This document shows, piece after piece, positions 19,175-27,574 of a stretch of DNA of 34,333 bases (position 1 is the first letter of the stretch; every line of letters begins with the position of its first letter). The notes under the pieces were generated by a model. The model searched no databases, was not told the origin of the DNA, and was given only the letters and a program-made list of their open reading frames with translations. The stretch is from Ideonella sp. A 288 (GTDB lineage Bacteria; Pseudomonadota; Gammaproteobacteria; Burkholderiales; Burkholderiaceae_C). The position numbers and the translations under genes were made by a program. Location: positions 1 through 34,333 of the forward strand of contig NZ_MWLO01000076.1 in the NCBI RefSeq assembly GCF_002198735.1, read 5' to 3'.

Positions 19175-21163
19175 ATGGCCCTTCAACAGCTCACCGACGA
19201 ACAGACCCGCAGCTGGACCCGCGCCCAGAAGGACGAGTGGTGGTTCAAGAACATCTTTCGTGGCGACATGCCGCAGCTCACGCTGCGCTCGGGCCTCACC
19301 GGCTTCCTGCTCGGCGGCGTGCTGGCGGCCACGGGCCTGTACATTGGCGGCAAGACGGGCATCAGCATCGGCGTCGGGCTCACCTCGGTCATCCTGGCAT
19401 TTGCGCTGTTCCGTGCGCTGCATGGTGCGGGCCTGGCCTCCGACTTCACCATCCTGGAGAACAACTGCACCCAGTCCATTGCCACCGCGGCGGGCTATGT
19501 GGTGACGCCGCTGTTCTCCAGCCTGGCGGCCTACATGATGATCACCGGCGTGATCATCCCGTGGTGGCAGATGATGGTGTGGATGGTGGTCGTCTCGATG
19601 ATCGGCGTGCTGCTCGCCTTCCCGATGAAGCGCCGCTTCATCAACGAAGACCAACTGCCCTTCCCCGAGGGCCGCGCCTGCGGCGTGGTGCTCGATTCGC
19701 TGTATACCGGCCAGGCCGGCGAGGGCATGTTCAAGGCCCGCCTGCTGGGCGTGGTGGCGGTGGGCACCGCGGTGTACCAGGCCATCGTCAGCGACGGCTG
19801 GATGAAGTTGCTGCAGTTCAAGCTGCTGGCCATGGACCGCTGGGCCGGCCTGAAGGAACCCTGGACGCTGCACGAGCGGCTGGACACCTATTACTACGCC
19901 GCAGCGGCCCAGGCCGGCTTGTGGCTGCCGAAGATCCTGGGCACCGACGTGCGCGCACTGGGGCTGCGCCTGACGCTGGACGCCGCGATGCTGGGCGTGG
20001 GCGGGCTGATGGGCATCGCGGTGGCCACCAGCTGCCTGCTCGGCGCCTTCGTCAACTTCGTGGTACTGGCGCCGCTGATGATCCAGGCCGGCGACATCGT
20101 CGCGCGCGTCGCGCCCAACGGCAGCACGGTGCCGATCTCGCGCGCCGAGATCGTCAACCAGTGGTCGATGTGGTGGGGCGTGACGATGATGGTGGTGGGC
20201 TCGCTGGTCAGCCTGGCGGCCAAGCCCGAGCTGTTCACCGCCGCCTTCAAGTCGGTGCGCGGCAAGGCGACGGCGGCACCCGCGGGCCGCGACCTGCTGG
20301 CCGACATCGAGGTGCCGCTGTGGGTGTCTTACGTCGGCGTGCCGGTGTTCAGCGTGCTGGGGGCCTGGGTGACGCACGTCTTCTTCGGCGTGCCGATGCA
20401 CCTGGCGCTGATCTCGCTGCCGTTGATCTTCGTGCTCACCATCATCTGCACCAACTCGATGGCGCTCACGTCGTGGACGCCCACCGGCTCGCTGTCGAAG
20501 ATCACCCAGTTCACGATGGGCGCCATCGATCGCACCAACCCCGCCAGCAACCTGCTGCCGGCGGGCATGACCTCCGAGATCGCCTCCAACGCGGCCAACC
20601 TGCTGTCCGACATCAAGCCCGGCTACATGCTGGGCGGCAAGCCGCGCCACCAGGCCATCGGCCACGTGATCGGCCTGTTCGCCGGCGTGCTGGCCTGCGT
20701 GCCGTTGTACTTCCTGCTGTTCCTGCCCAAGGGCGCCGACGGCACGCGCTCCACCGGCACGCTGGTGTCCGAACAGTTCGCGATGCCCGCCGCGCTGCAA
20801 TGGAAGGGCGTGGCCGAGATCATCGCCAAGGGCCTGCAGGGCCTGCCGACGTCGGCCCTGGTGGCCATGGGCGTGGCCGCGCTGGCGGCTGTGCTGATGG
20901 AGGCCGCGCGCATCGTCACCAAGGGCCGCTTCCCGCTGTCGGCGGTGTCGGTGGGCCTGGGCGTGGTGCTGCCGCCGGAATCCACCTTCGCGATGTGGGT
21001 GGGCGCGATGATCTTCTGGCTGATGGGCCTGCGCCACAAGGCTCCGGGCAGCAGGGGCCATCGCATCTGGGTGGAGGGCTGCGAGCCGATCTGCGCCGGG
21101 CTCATCTCGGGCGCGGCGCTGATGGGCATCGGCAACGCCATTGTCAACGTGCTGCTGAACTGA
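19175..21163 (+). CDS. OPT-family (oligopeptide) transporter
   Basis: 662 aa multi-spanning inner-membrane protein with about 14-16 hydrophobic segments, as expected for the OPT superfamily. These proteins import peptides or metal chelates by proton symport. Visible landmarks: LRSGLTGFLLGGVLAATGLYIGGKTGISIG near the N-terminus, LENNCTQSIATAAGYVVTPLFSSLAAYMM, FPEGRACGVVLDSLYTGQAGEGMFKARLLG, and GLGVVLPPESTFAMWVGAMIFWLM near the C-terminus. The NCTQSIATAAGY block is characteristic of prokaryotic OPT members. ATG 19175 is supported by GAGAGGAA upstream; the frame is open further up with no homology. No soluble partner is encoded nearby, so the substrate cannot be inferred. Confidence 0.9.
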   Translation: MALQQLTDEQTRSWTRAQKDEWWFKNIFRGDMPQLTLRSGLTGFLLGGVLAATGLYIGGKTGISIGVGLTSVILAFALFRALHGAGLASDFTILENNCTQSIATAAGYVVTPLFSSLAAYMMITGVIIPWWQMMVWMVVVSMIGVLLAFPMKRRFINEDQLPFPEGRACGVVLDSLYTGQAGEGMFKARLLGVVAVGTAVYQAIVSDGWMKLLQFKLLAMDRWAGLKEPWTLHERLDTYYYAAAAQAGLWLPKILGTDVRALGLRLTLDAAMLGVGGLMGIAVATSCLLGAFVNFVVLAPLMIQAGDIVARVAPNGSTVPISRAEIVNQWSMWWGVTMMVVGSLVSLAAKPELFTAAFKSVRGKATAAPAGRDLLADIEVPLWVSYVGVPVFSVLGAWVTHVFFGVPMHLALISLPLIFVLTIICTNSMALTSWTPTGSLSKITQFTMGAIDRTNPASNLLPAGMTSEIASNAANLLSDIKPGYMLGGKPRHQAIGHVIGLFAGVLACVPLYFLLFLPKGADGTRSTGTLVSEQFAMPAALQWKGVAEIIAKGLQGLPTSALVAMGVAALAAVLMEAARIVTKGRFPLSAVSVGLGVVLPPESTFAMWVGAMIFWLMGLRHKAPGSRGHRIWVEGCEPICAGLISGAALMGIGNAIVNVLLN

Positions 21164-21181
21164 GCGGCCTGCCGGCCACCC

Positions 21182-21187
21182 TACACT
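21182..21187 (+). promoter_or_regulatory. Candidate -10 of the histidine phosphatase gene
   Basis: TACACT 7 bases before the ATG at 21195, implying a leaderless mRNA. There is no Shine-Dalgarno between it and the start codon. Confidence 0.4.
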
Positions 21188-21194
21188 CGCCGCC

Positions 21195-21842
21195 ATGACC
21201 GCGCCCGCCGCCACCACCACCGTATTCCTGGCCCGCCACGGCCAGAGCGAATGGAACAACCAGGCCCTCATCACCGGGCAGCTGAACCCGGGCCTGTCGC
21301 CCAAGGGCGTGCAGCAGAGCGAGGCCATCGCGATGTGCCTGCGCGACGAGCCGCTGGACGCCATCTACGCCAGCGACCTGCAGCGCACCGTGGACACGGC
21401 GCAGCCCACGGCCAGCGCCAAGCAGATGCCGATCACCCGGCTGGCGGGGCTCAACGAGATCCACCTCGGCGTGCTGCAGGGCCGCCTGCGCGACGAGCGC
21501 GACCCCGAGGCCCAGGCCCTGTGGGCGCAGTGGCAGGCCGACATCTGGCACTACCGCGTGCCCGGCGGCGAGCGCTTCGACGAGTTCACGGACCGAGTCG
21601 ACGCCACGCTGCAGACGCTATTGCAGCGCCACGCCGGCCAGCGCATCCTGATCGTCGGCCACCGCGCCACCAACCGGGTGCTGCTGGGCACGCTGCTGGG
21701 CTGGCCGCGCGAGCGCTGGACCGAGCTGGGCCTGCGCAACAAGTTCTTCTACAGGGTGACGCCCGGCGCCGAGCCCACCATCGCCACCTACACCCTCAGC
21801 GGCAGCAAGACCGGCCGCTGTGTCGACGGCTTCGTGATGTGA
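21195..21842 (+). CDS. Histidine phosphatase (phosphoglycerate mutase-like) family protein
   Basis: 215 aa. The catalytic signature FLARHGQSEWN has the phospho-acceptor His15; the second histidine is His156 (ILIVGHRATNRVLLG) and the acid Glu89 is in LNEIHLGVLQG. The layout is that of small histidine phosphatases (CobC, PhoE or GpmB type) acting on phosphorylated metabolites; cofactor-dependent mutase activity is less likely because the usual long insert is absent. The substrate is unknown. It starts 31 bp after the OPT gene and has a TACACT element directly before the ATG. It converges with the dimethylformamidase-like gene, 45 bp apart. Confidence 0.9.
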   Translation: MTAPAATTTVFLARHGQSEWNNQALITGQLNPGLSPKGVQQSEAIAMCLRDEPLDAIYASDLQRTVDTAQPTASAKQMPITRLAGLNEIHLGVLQGRLRDERDPEAQALWAQWQADIWHYRVPGGERFDEFTDRVDATLQTLLQRHAGQRILIVGHRATNRVLLGTLLGWPRERWTELGLRNKFFYRVTPGAEPTIATYTLSGSKTGRCVDGFVM

Positions 21843-21887
21843 GCCGAGGCGTCTGCGCGCGGTCCGGGTGCGCCCCGCGGCACGCGG

Positions 21888-23339
21888 TCAACGCTGCCCC
21901 AGCCGCCCCAGCACATTGCGCGTGATCTGCTGGGCCGCGGGGTTCAGCCGCGACGTGCGCAGCGCCGGCACGTTGAAGTCGTCCAGACCCCAGGCCCACT
22001 GGATGGTGCCCGTGGCGAAGACGGTGGCACCGCTCGGCGCGGTGTAGACCGTCATGTGCGACACGCCGTGCTCGGGCGGATCGGCGCGCGTGGTCCACGG
22101 CGATTCGGCCAGCACCTGCGCCGCCGACCCGGCACGGTCGTGCACGCAGTCGACCTCGTAGCCCAGCAGCCCGGGCAGCCGGTCGCCGGCGCGCAGGCCG
22201 GTGCCGGCGAACACCCAATGGTCGGGGGCGGCCACCACGATGTCGCCATCGATCACCGGGTCGGCCACGTACATCACGCCGATCAAGGCTTCCTCGGGCA
22301 GGTTCACCGCGGGGCTGCGCCATTTGTCGGTCAGGCGGGAGGTGTCGCCCTGCACCGCCAGCGGGTCCTTCTTCGCCTTCTTGTGGCACACCATGATGCG
22401 GTCGGCCGCCCCCGTGGCCGGGCTGGGCTCCATCCGCACCTGCCAGTAGGCCGAGTTGGCCGAGAAGAAGCCCAGGTTCACGCCGGCGTCGCGAGCGGCC
22501 TGCACGTGGTGGCGCATCTCCCAGGTCCAGTACTCGTCATGGCCGATCGACAGCCAGCCCGCCCGCTGCTGCAGCAGCGCGGACGACGCATGCACATCGA
22601 GGTTGGTGCAGTAGGCCAGGTCCAGGCCCTCGCGCTCCAGCCACCGCGCCATGTTCACGTCCCATGCCGCATTGGCCGGGCCATAGCGGTCGGGGTGTGG
22701 CTGCACGTTGGTCAGGAACTCGCCGGCCCCCATGCCATACGCCGCCGCCGGGTTCTGGCCGTTGGCCGCGTAGGGCCGGTTGAACGACACCTTCTGTGCG
22801 CGCTGCTGATCGCTGCTGCCCCAGTGGTACAGCGACTTGCCGCCCCAGGCGTTGTAGGCCTGGTAGGTGGTGACCGGCAACTGCACCAGCAACTGCGCGG
22901 CGCGCCGGTCGTCGCGCACCACGAAGATGATGTAGCTCTGCGCCCCGCTGCCCGACGCAGTGAGCCGCGCCAGGTACACGCCGGACGCCCAGTCGTCGGC
23001 ATCGCCCGGCGTGGCGGTGACCAGCGTGTGCGACACGCGCCAGTCGCAGTCGACCAGGCCGGTGACCGCGTCCATCTCGGGCATGTCCTGCGCGGTGCCG
23101 GGCAGCGTCCACGGTCCGGCCACGCGCCGCGCACCGAGCCCCTGGTACCAGCCGACACGGAACACCTCGAGCATGAAGCCGGGCTCGGCGGTGTGCACGA
23201 AGAGCTGGATCGCCCCGCCGCGATCGACGCTCGTGGCCGAGGCATAGCCCTCGATCTCGCGGCTGGTGGCGGGCCGGTGGAGCTGCCAGTCGGCGCTGCC
23301 GGGCCGCTGGTTCTCGGCGGCAACCGGGCCGACCCTCAT
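21888..23339 (-). CDS. N,N-dimethylformamidase beta-subunit-like protein
   Basis: 483 aa resembling the large-subunit C-terminal domain of N,N-dimethylformamidase. The N-terminus (about 24-145) is a beta-sandwich (REIEGYASATSVDRGGAIQLFVHT...EVFRVGWYQGLGARRV). The remainder carries the conserved blocks TTYQAYNAWGGKSLY (157-171), SFNRPYAANGQNPA (185-198), YCTNLDVH (243-250) and GHDEYWTWEMRHHVQAA (266-282). Known dimethylformamidase uses a mononuclear iron held by two Tyr and one Glu. Tyr159 or Tyr162, Tyr190 and Glu269 are plausible equivalents, with His267 near; this is inference from spacing. No signal peptide. The start overlaps the upstream glycosyltransferase stop by 4 bp (ATGA). The true substrate is probably not dimethylformamide. 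Confidence 0.75.
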   Translation of the reverse strand: MRVGPVAAENQRPGSADWQLHRPATSREIEGYASATSVDRGGAIQLFVHTAEPGFMLEVFRVGWYQGLGARRVAGPWTLPGTAQDMPEMDAVTGLVDCDWRVSHTLVTATPGDADDWASGVYLARLTASGSGAQSYIIFVVRDDRRAAQLLVQLPVTTYQAYNAWGGKSLYHWGSSDQQRAQKVSFNRPYAANGQNPAAAYGMGAGEFLTNVQPHPDRYGPANAAWDVNMARWLEREGLDLAYCTNLDVHASSALLQQRAGWLSIGHDEYWTWEMRHHVQAARDAGVNLGFFSANSAYWQVRMEPSPATGAADRIMVCHKKAKKDPLAVQGDTSRLTDKWRSPAVNLPEEALIGVMYVADPVIDGDIVVAAPDHWVFAGTGLRAGDRLPGLLGYEVDCVHDRAGSAAQVLAESPWTTRADPPEHGVSHMTVYTAPSGATVFATGTIQWAWGLDDFNVPALRTSRLNPAAQQITRNVLGRLGQR

Positions 23340-24487
23340 GCCGCGCCGCCCAGCACGGCCATGATGCGGTCGCTGGTGGCCTTGGCGCCGCCCACCGCCA
23401 CTTCGCGCGCCGGGTAGGGTGCGGCCAGCGCCTGCTCGATCTTGTGCTTGAGCCGCTCGGGCGCCAGGTCGTCGGCGCCCAGTTCGTGCAGCAGGCCCTT
23501 CTCGGCGAACTTGCGGATGCGGATGCCCTGCTCGGGCGTGCCCTGGTAGGGGTAGGCCAGCGCAGGCGTGCGCGCGGTGATGACCTCGAGCAGCGTGTTG
23601 TCGCCGCCCATGCTGATCGACACGGCCGAGGCCATCAGGTGCTGCTGGAATTGCGCCAGGAAGGGCCGGATCTCGACGTTGGCGCTGGTGGCGCGGGCGC
23701 GCAGCGACCCGATCTCCTCCGGCGTGGCGCGCGAGCCGGCGGCCAGCAGGAAATGCAGGTCGGGCATCAGCGCCGCGGCGCCGATCGCGGCCTCGAGCAG
23801 TTCACGGCCGACGTTGCCGCCGCCCACGCTGACCAGCACCTGGCGCCGGCGCGGTGGCCGCTCGCCGGCCGGCGGCGGTGGCGGGCTGATGTAGCCGGTG
23901 TAGCACAGCCGGTCGGCGATCTCGGGCGCCAGCGAGAAGGTCTCGTCGAAGCGGATGATCTCGGGGTCGCCGCGCACGAACACGGTGTGGATGTGCTTGC
24001 GCACGCCTTCCACCATGCGGCGCTCTTTTTCCACCGCGCGCGGCACCAGCACCTCGCGCACCGAGCAGAAGATCGGCACCGGGCCGCTGTGGGCCTTCAC
24101 GGCCTTGAACAGGTCGCCGATCTCGCGCTTGAAGCGTCGCCGGCCGAAGGGGTAGAACTCGACCACGATGGCATCGTACGGATGACGCACGAAGCCGGCG
24201 ATGGCGGCGGCCCGCGCGTCCCAGACCTCACCGTGGTCGCCGTCGGCGTCCTCGCGCTCGGGGTCGACGAAGCCGCCGGTGGCCGCGTCGTGCAACAGCG
24301 TGGGCAGCCGCAGTGCGCGAAAGCGCGGGTGCTCGACCATCGACGCGGTGTCGATGCCGCCGTACACCAGATCGACCTCGGCGTGGGGCAGCAACTCCTC
24401 GATGATGCGCAGGCTGCAGGCCAGGTGGCCGACGCCGAGCAGGCTCTGGCAGTAGTAGAGGATTCGCTTGGGGGGTGCCTCGGCCAT
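23336..24487 (-). CDS. MurG-like (GT28 C-terminal) glycosyltransferase
   Basis: 383 aa GT-B type protein. The N-terminal domain starts ILYYCQSLLGVGHLACSLRIIEELL, with the glycine-rich acceptor-side loop LGVGH. The C-terminal GT28 domain holds VLVSVGGGNVGRELLEAA and the nucleotide-sugar-binding region SMGGDNTLLEVITARTPALAYPYQGTPEQGIRIRKFAEKGLL. The family transfers sugars from UDP-donors. A GGAGG ribosome site precedes ATG 24487. It is translationally coupled to the dimethylformamidase-like protein downstream, implying that the two act on one product. The MocR gene lies 81 bp upstream on the same strand. Neither substrate nor location is evident; no membrane segment is seen. Confidence 0.82.
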   Translation of the reverse strand: MAEAPPKRILYYCQSLLGVGHLACSLRIIEELLPHAEVDLVYGGIDTASMVEHPRFRALRLPTLLHDAATGGFVDPEREDADGDHGEVWDARAAAIAGFVRHPYDAIVVEFYPFGRRRFKREIGDLFKAVKAHSGPVPIFCSVREVLVPRAVEKERRMVEGVRKHIHTVFVRGDPEIIRFDETFSLAPEIADRLCYTGYISPPPPPAGERPPRRRQVLVSVGGGNVGRELLEAAIGAAALMPDLHFLLAAGSRATPEEIGSLRARATSANVEIRPFLAQFQQHLMASAVSISMGGDNTLLEVITARTPALAYPYQGTPEQGIRIRKFAEKGLLHELGADDLAPERLKHKIEQALAAPYPAREVAVGGAKATSDRIMAVLGGAA

Positions 24488-24568
24488 GCCGCCTCCGACA
24501 ACGTCAACTGGGCCTGGGGCCGGTGCCAGGCATGATATCGCCGGGGTCGCGGCGGGCTGGGCACGGTG

Positions 24569-25972
24569 CTACGCCGCGCGCCGCTGCGAATCGAGGAACG
24601 CGAACACCCGCTCGTCCTCGCAGAACGCCACGTTGAAGCGCATCCACGGCGTCGGCGTCAGCTCGGCGCTGAACAGGTGGCCGGGGCCGAGCAGGATGTC
24701 ATGCTCGGCGGCCTTGTTGGAGGCCTCGGCGGCATCGGGCATGTCGGCGTGCCGGGCCCACAGGAACATCCCCGCCTTGGGCTCGGCGAAAATCTCGAAG
24801 CCCAGGTCGTCGAGCCGGCGGCCCACCCGCTCCTGGGCCTTGCCCAGGCGCTCGCGCAGGCCTTTCAGGTGCTTGCGCCAGCGTCCCTCGGTGAGCGCGC
24901 CGTAGGCCAGCCGCTCGCCGAATTCGCTGGACGTGAGGCCCGAGATCATCTTCAGCTGCGCCAGGTCTTCCAGCAGGTCGGGATGTGCCACCACGTAGCC
25001 CACGCGCAGGTTGGGCGACACGGTCTTCGAGAAGCTGCTCACGTGCACCACGCGCGAGAGTTGGTCGAGGCTGGCCAGCGAGGGCCGCGGCTCGGGGTCG
25101 AGGTCGGCGTAGATGTCGTTCTCGACGATGACCACGTCGTGCTTCTCGGCCAGCTGCAACACGCGGTGCAGGTGGGCCAGCTGCGCCACCGAACCGGTGG
25201 GGCTCTGCAGCCTCGGCTGGGTGAAGAAGACGCGCGGCTTGTGCTCGACCAGCAGCGCCTCGAGCCGCGGCAGGTCGTAGCCCGTCGGCGTGCGCGGCAC
25301 GCCGATCAGCCGGGCCCCCAGGAAGCGCAGGCCGAACAGCAGGTTGGCGTAGCCGGGGTCGTCCACCAGCACGGCATCACCCTGGCGCACCAGTCGCCGC
25401 GCGGCCAGGTCCAGCGCCTGGCTCGATCCCTGGGTGAGCAGCACCTGGTCGGGCGTGACGGCGATCTCCTGCTCGGCCATCGTGTCGCGGATCAACTGGC
25501 GCAGCGGGGTGTAGCCCTTGGGGTCGCCATAACCGCCGGGGTCCAGGGCCTCGGCGGCCAGGCCGCGCAGGCTGCGCTTCAGGCCGTCGGCGAACAGCCA
25601 GTCGCCGGGCAGCCAGCCGCAACCCGGCTTCATCGAGAGGTGGCGGTTCTCGAAGATCTTGCGCAGGTACCACATCGAGTCGAAGGACTGGCCGCTGGCC
25701 AGCGCCTCGGGCGAGCGCACCTGGTTGGCCGAGCCGCCGCGCTTGCGCACGAAGAAGCCCGAATGCGGCCGCGACACCAGCCAGCCCTGCGCCACCAGCC
25801 GGTCGTAGGCCTCGACCACGGTGAACACGCTCACCTGGTGGGCATGGGCGAACTGGCGGATCGACGGCACCTTGGTGCCCGCGCGCAGGCCGCCGGCGTC
25901 GATCTGGCGGGCGAGGCCTTCGACGATCTGCGTCACCAGCGGAACGGACGACTGCGGCTGCAGGGTGAACAT
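24569..25972 (-). CDS. MocR-family (GntR-aminotransferase) transcriptional regulator
   Basis: 467 aa. The N-terminal winged helix-turn-helix of GntR type spans about 8-75 (VTQIVEGLARQIDAGGL..GTKVPSIRQFAHAHQVSVFTVVEAYDRLVAQGWLVSRPHSGFFV). A fold-type I aminotransferase domain follows: SPTG loop (257-260), Asp286 (IVENDIYAD), PLP lysine Lys316 (VSSFSKTVSPNLRVGY). MocR proteins such as GabR and PdxR use bound PLP to sense an amine or amino acid and control a neighbouring gene. Here it is divergent from a GABA/5-aminovalerate aminotransferase, the gabR-gabT layout, so it is probably its regulator. The ATG at 25972 has no ribosome site, and its whole leader is occupied by tandem intergenic repeats, which is odd. 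Confidence 0.9.
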   Translation of the reverse strand: MFTLQPQSSVPLVTQIVEGLARQIDAGGLRAGTKVPSIRQFAHAHQVSVFTVVEAYDRLVAQGWLVSRPHSGFFVRKRGGSANQVRSPEALASGQSFDSMWYLRKIFENRHLSMKPGCGWLPGDWLFADGLKRSLRGLAAEALDPGGYGDPKGYTPLRQLIRDTMAEQEIAVTPDQVLLTQGSSQALDLAARRLVRQGDAVLVDDPGYANLLFGLRFLGARLIGVPRTPTGYDLPRLEALLVEHKPRVFFTQPRLQSPTGSVAQLAHLHRVLQLAEKHDVVIVENDIYADLDPEPRPSLASLDQLSRVVHVSSFSKTVSPNLRVGYVVAHPDLLEDLAQLKMISGLTSSEFGERLAYGALTEGRWRKHLKGLRERLGKAQERVGRRLDDLGFEIFAEPKAGMFLWARHADMPDAAEASNKAAEHDILLGPGHLFSAELTPTPWMRFNVAFCEDERVFAFLDSQRRAA

Positions 25973-25973
25973 G

Positions 25974-26131
25974 TCAGTACCGCCCGGCCGCCCGAAGGGA
26001 CTGACGCGCCCCCTGGGGGCAGCGAACGCAGTGAGCTTGGGGGCGTTTCATTTCAGTACCGCCCGGCCGCCCGAAGGGACTGACACGCCCCCTCGGGGGG
26101 CAGCGAGCGAAGCGAGCTTGGGGGTTCCATT
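25974..26131. repeat. Two tandem 79-bp intergenic repeats
   Basis: Copy 1 is 25974-26052 and copy 2 is 26053-26131, near-identical with a few substitutions and compensating small indels. A third unit start (TCAG) follows at 26132. Each copy begins TCAGTACCGCCC and has GGGACTGA about 24 bases later (arms TCAGT/ACTGA). Each then has a CCCCCT(C)GGGGG hairpin and ends with AGCTTGGGGG. I recall similar dispersed repeats between genes in other Burkholderiales. The array starts 2 bp upstream of the mocR ATG and fills its 5' leader. Confidence 0.85.
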
Positions 26132-26141
26132 TCAGGGCGGT

Positions 26142-26197
26142 GGCTGTACAGGTCGCGCGGCCAGAACAGTGCACCGGACACGCAGCAGGGCTGTACA
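26142..26197. promoter_or_regulatory. Direct repeats between mocR and the aminotransferase gene, candidate MocR operator
   Basis: GGCTGTACA occurs at 26142-26150 and 26189-26197, same orientation, start-to-start 47 bp. MocR regulators such as GabR bind spaced direct repeats in the divergent promoter region, and these are the clearest repeats here outside the 79-bp array. A TACAGT -10-like element for the aminotransferase lies at 26221-26226. Confidence 0.4.
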
Positions 26198-26258
26198 TGG
26201 TAGCCGGCACCCCGAGCGCCTACAGTCGCAGGTCGTCCACACCCTGCCGGAGAACGCC

Positions 26259-27554
26259 ATGCAACGCGAGCCGAACCTCAACAACGCAGCCCTGATGGCC
26301 CGCCGCCGCGCCGCCCTGCCCGCCGGACTGGGCCAGGCCCACGAGATCTTCGTGCAGCGCGCCGAGAACGCCGAGGTCTGGGACGTGGAAGGCAAGCGCT
26401 ACATCGACTTCGCCGGCGGCATCGCCGTGCTCAACACCGGCCACCGGCATCCGGCCCTGGTGGCCGCCATCTCGCAGCAGCTCGAGCGCTTCACCCACAC
26501 CTGCTTCCAGGTGCTGGCCTACGAGCCCTACGTCGAACTGGCCGAGCGCCTGAACGCCCTGGCTCCTGGCGCCTTCGCCAAGAAGAGCTTCTTCATGACC
26601 ACCGGCGCCGAGGCCGTGGAGAACGCGGTCAAGGTGGCCCGCGCCTACACTAAGCGCTCGGCGATCATCGCCTTCGGCGGCGGCTTCCACGGCCGCACGA
26701 TGATGGGCATGGCCCTCACCGGCAAGGTGGCGCCGTACAAGACCGGCTTCGGGCCCTTCCCGGCCGAGGTCTTCCACGCCAAGTTCCCCTGCGCGCTGCA
26801 TGGCGTCAGCGTCGACGATGCGATGGCCTCGGTGGAAGCCATCTTCAAGTACGACGTCGAGGCCGCGCGCGTGGCCGCCATCATCCTCGAGCCGGTGCAG
26901 GGCGAAGGCGGCTTCTACGTGGCGCCGCCCGAGTTCGCGCAGCGCCTGCGCGCGCTGTGCGACCAGCATGGCATCGTGCTCATCGCCGACGAGGTGCAAA
27001 CCGGCGCCGGCCGCACCGGCACCTGGCTGGCCTGCGAACAGTGGGGCGTGGCGCCCGACATCATCACCATGGCCAAGTCGATGGCCGGCGGCATGCCGCT
27101 GTCGGCCATCATCGGCCGAGCCGAGATCATGGACGCCCCCGGCCCCGGCGGCCTGGGCGGCACCTACGCCGGCAACCCGCTGGCCTGCGCGTCGGCGCTG
27201 GCGGTGCTGGACACCTTCGAGAAGGAAGGCCTGCTGGCCCGCAGCCAGGCCGTCGGCGACCGCCTGGTGGCCGGCCTGAAGGCCATCGCCGCCAAGCACC
27301 CGGCGGTGATCGGCGACGTGCGCGGCCTGGGCGCCATGGTGGCCATCGAGCTGTGCAAGGGCGGCGACATCCACCAGCCGAACGCCGAGCTCACCTCGGC
27401 CGTGGTGAAGGAAGCGGCCAAGCGCGGGCTGATCCTGCTGTCCTGCGGCAGCTATGCCAACGTGGTGCGGGTGCTGGTGCCGCTGACGGCCCAAGACGCC
27501 GTGCTCGACGAAGGGCTGGCTATCATGGCCGACTGCTTCGACACCCTTGCCTGA
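26259..27554 (+). CDS. Class III omega-aminotransferase, GabT/DavT type (4-aminobutyrate / 5-aminovalerate aminotransferase)
   Basis: 431 aa PLP enzyme of fold type I. Landmarks: the N-terminal [18 protein letters not shown] (48-65), [18 protein letters not shown] (114-131), [16 protein letters not shown], Asp244 ([14 protein letters not shown]) and PLP lysine Lys273 ([14 protein letters not shown]). The overall pattern is that of bacterial GabT. It transfers the terminal amino group of GABA or 5-aminovalerate to 2-oxoglutarate. Because glutaryl-CoA dehydrogenase and a CoA-transferase follow, 5-aminovalerate from lysine is a strong candidate substrate; no gabD/davD is in the window. A GGAGA ribosome site precedes ATG 26259. 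The divergent MocR is the likely regulator. Confidence 0.92.
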   Translation: MQREPNLNNAALMARRRAALPAGLGQAHEIFVQRAENAEVWDVEGKRYIDFAGGIAVLNTGHRHPALVAAISQQLERFTHTCFQVLAYEPYVELAERLNALAPGAFAKKSFFMTTGAEAVENAVKVARAYTKRSAIIAFGGGFHGRTMMGMALTGKVAPYKTGFGPFPAEVFHAKFPCALHGVSVDDAMASVEAIFKYDVEAARVAAIILEPVQGEGGFYVAPPEFAQRLRALCDQHGIVLIADEVQTGAGRTGTWLACEQWGVAPDIITMAKSMAGGMPLSAIIGRAEIMDAPGPGGLGGTYAGNPLACASALAVLDTFEKEGLLARSQAVGDRLVAGLKAIAAKHPAVIGDVRGLGAMVAIELCKGGDIHQPNAELTSAVVKEAAKRGLILLSCGSYANVVRVLVPLTAQDAVLDEGLAIMADCFDTLA

Positions 27555-27574
27555 CCGCTGAAGGAACCGCATCC

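Noticed and set aside
18944-21364. Long minus-strand frame opposite the OPT gene
   Set aside because: Same reason; no recognised motif and no ribosome site, and the plus strand encodes a clear membrane transporter.
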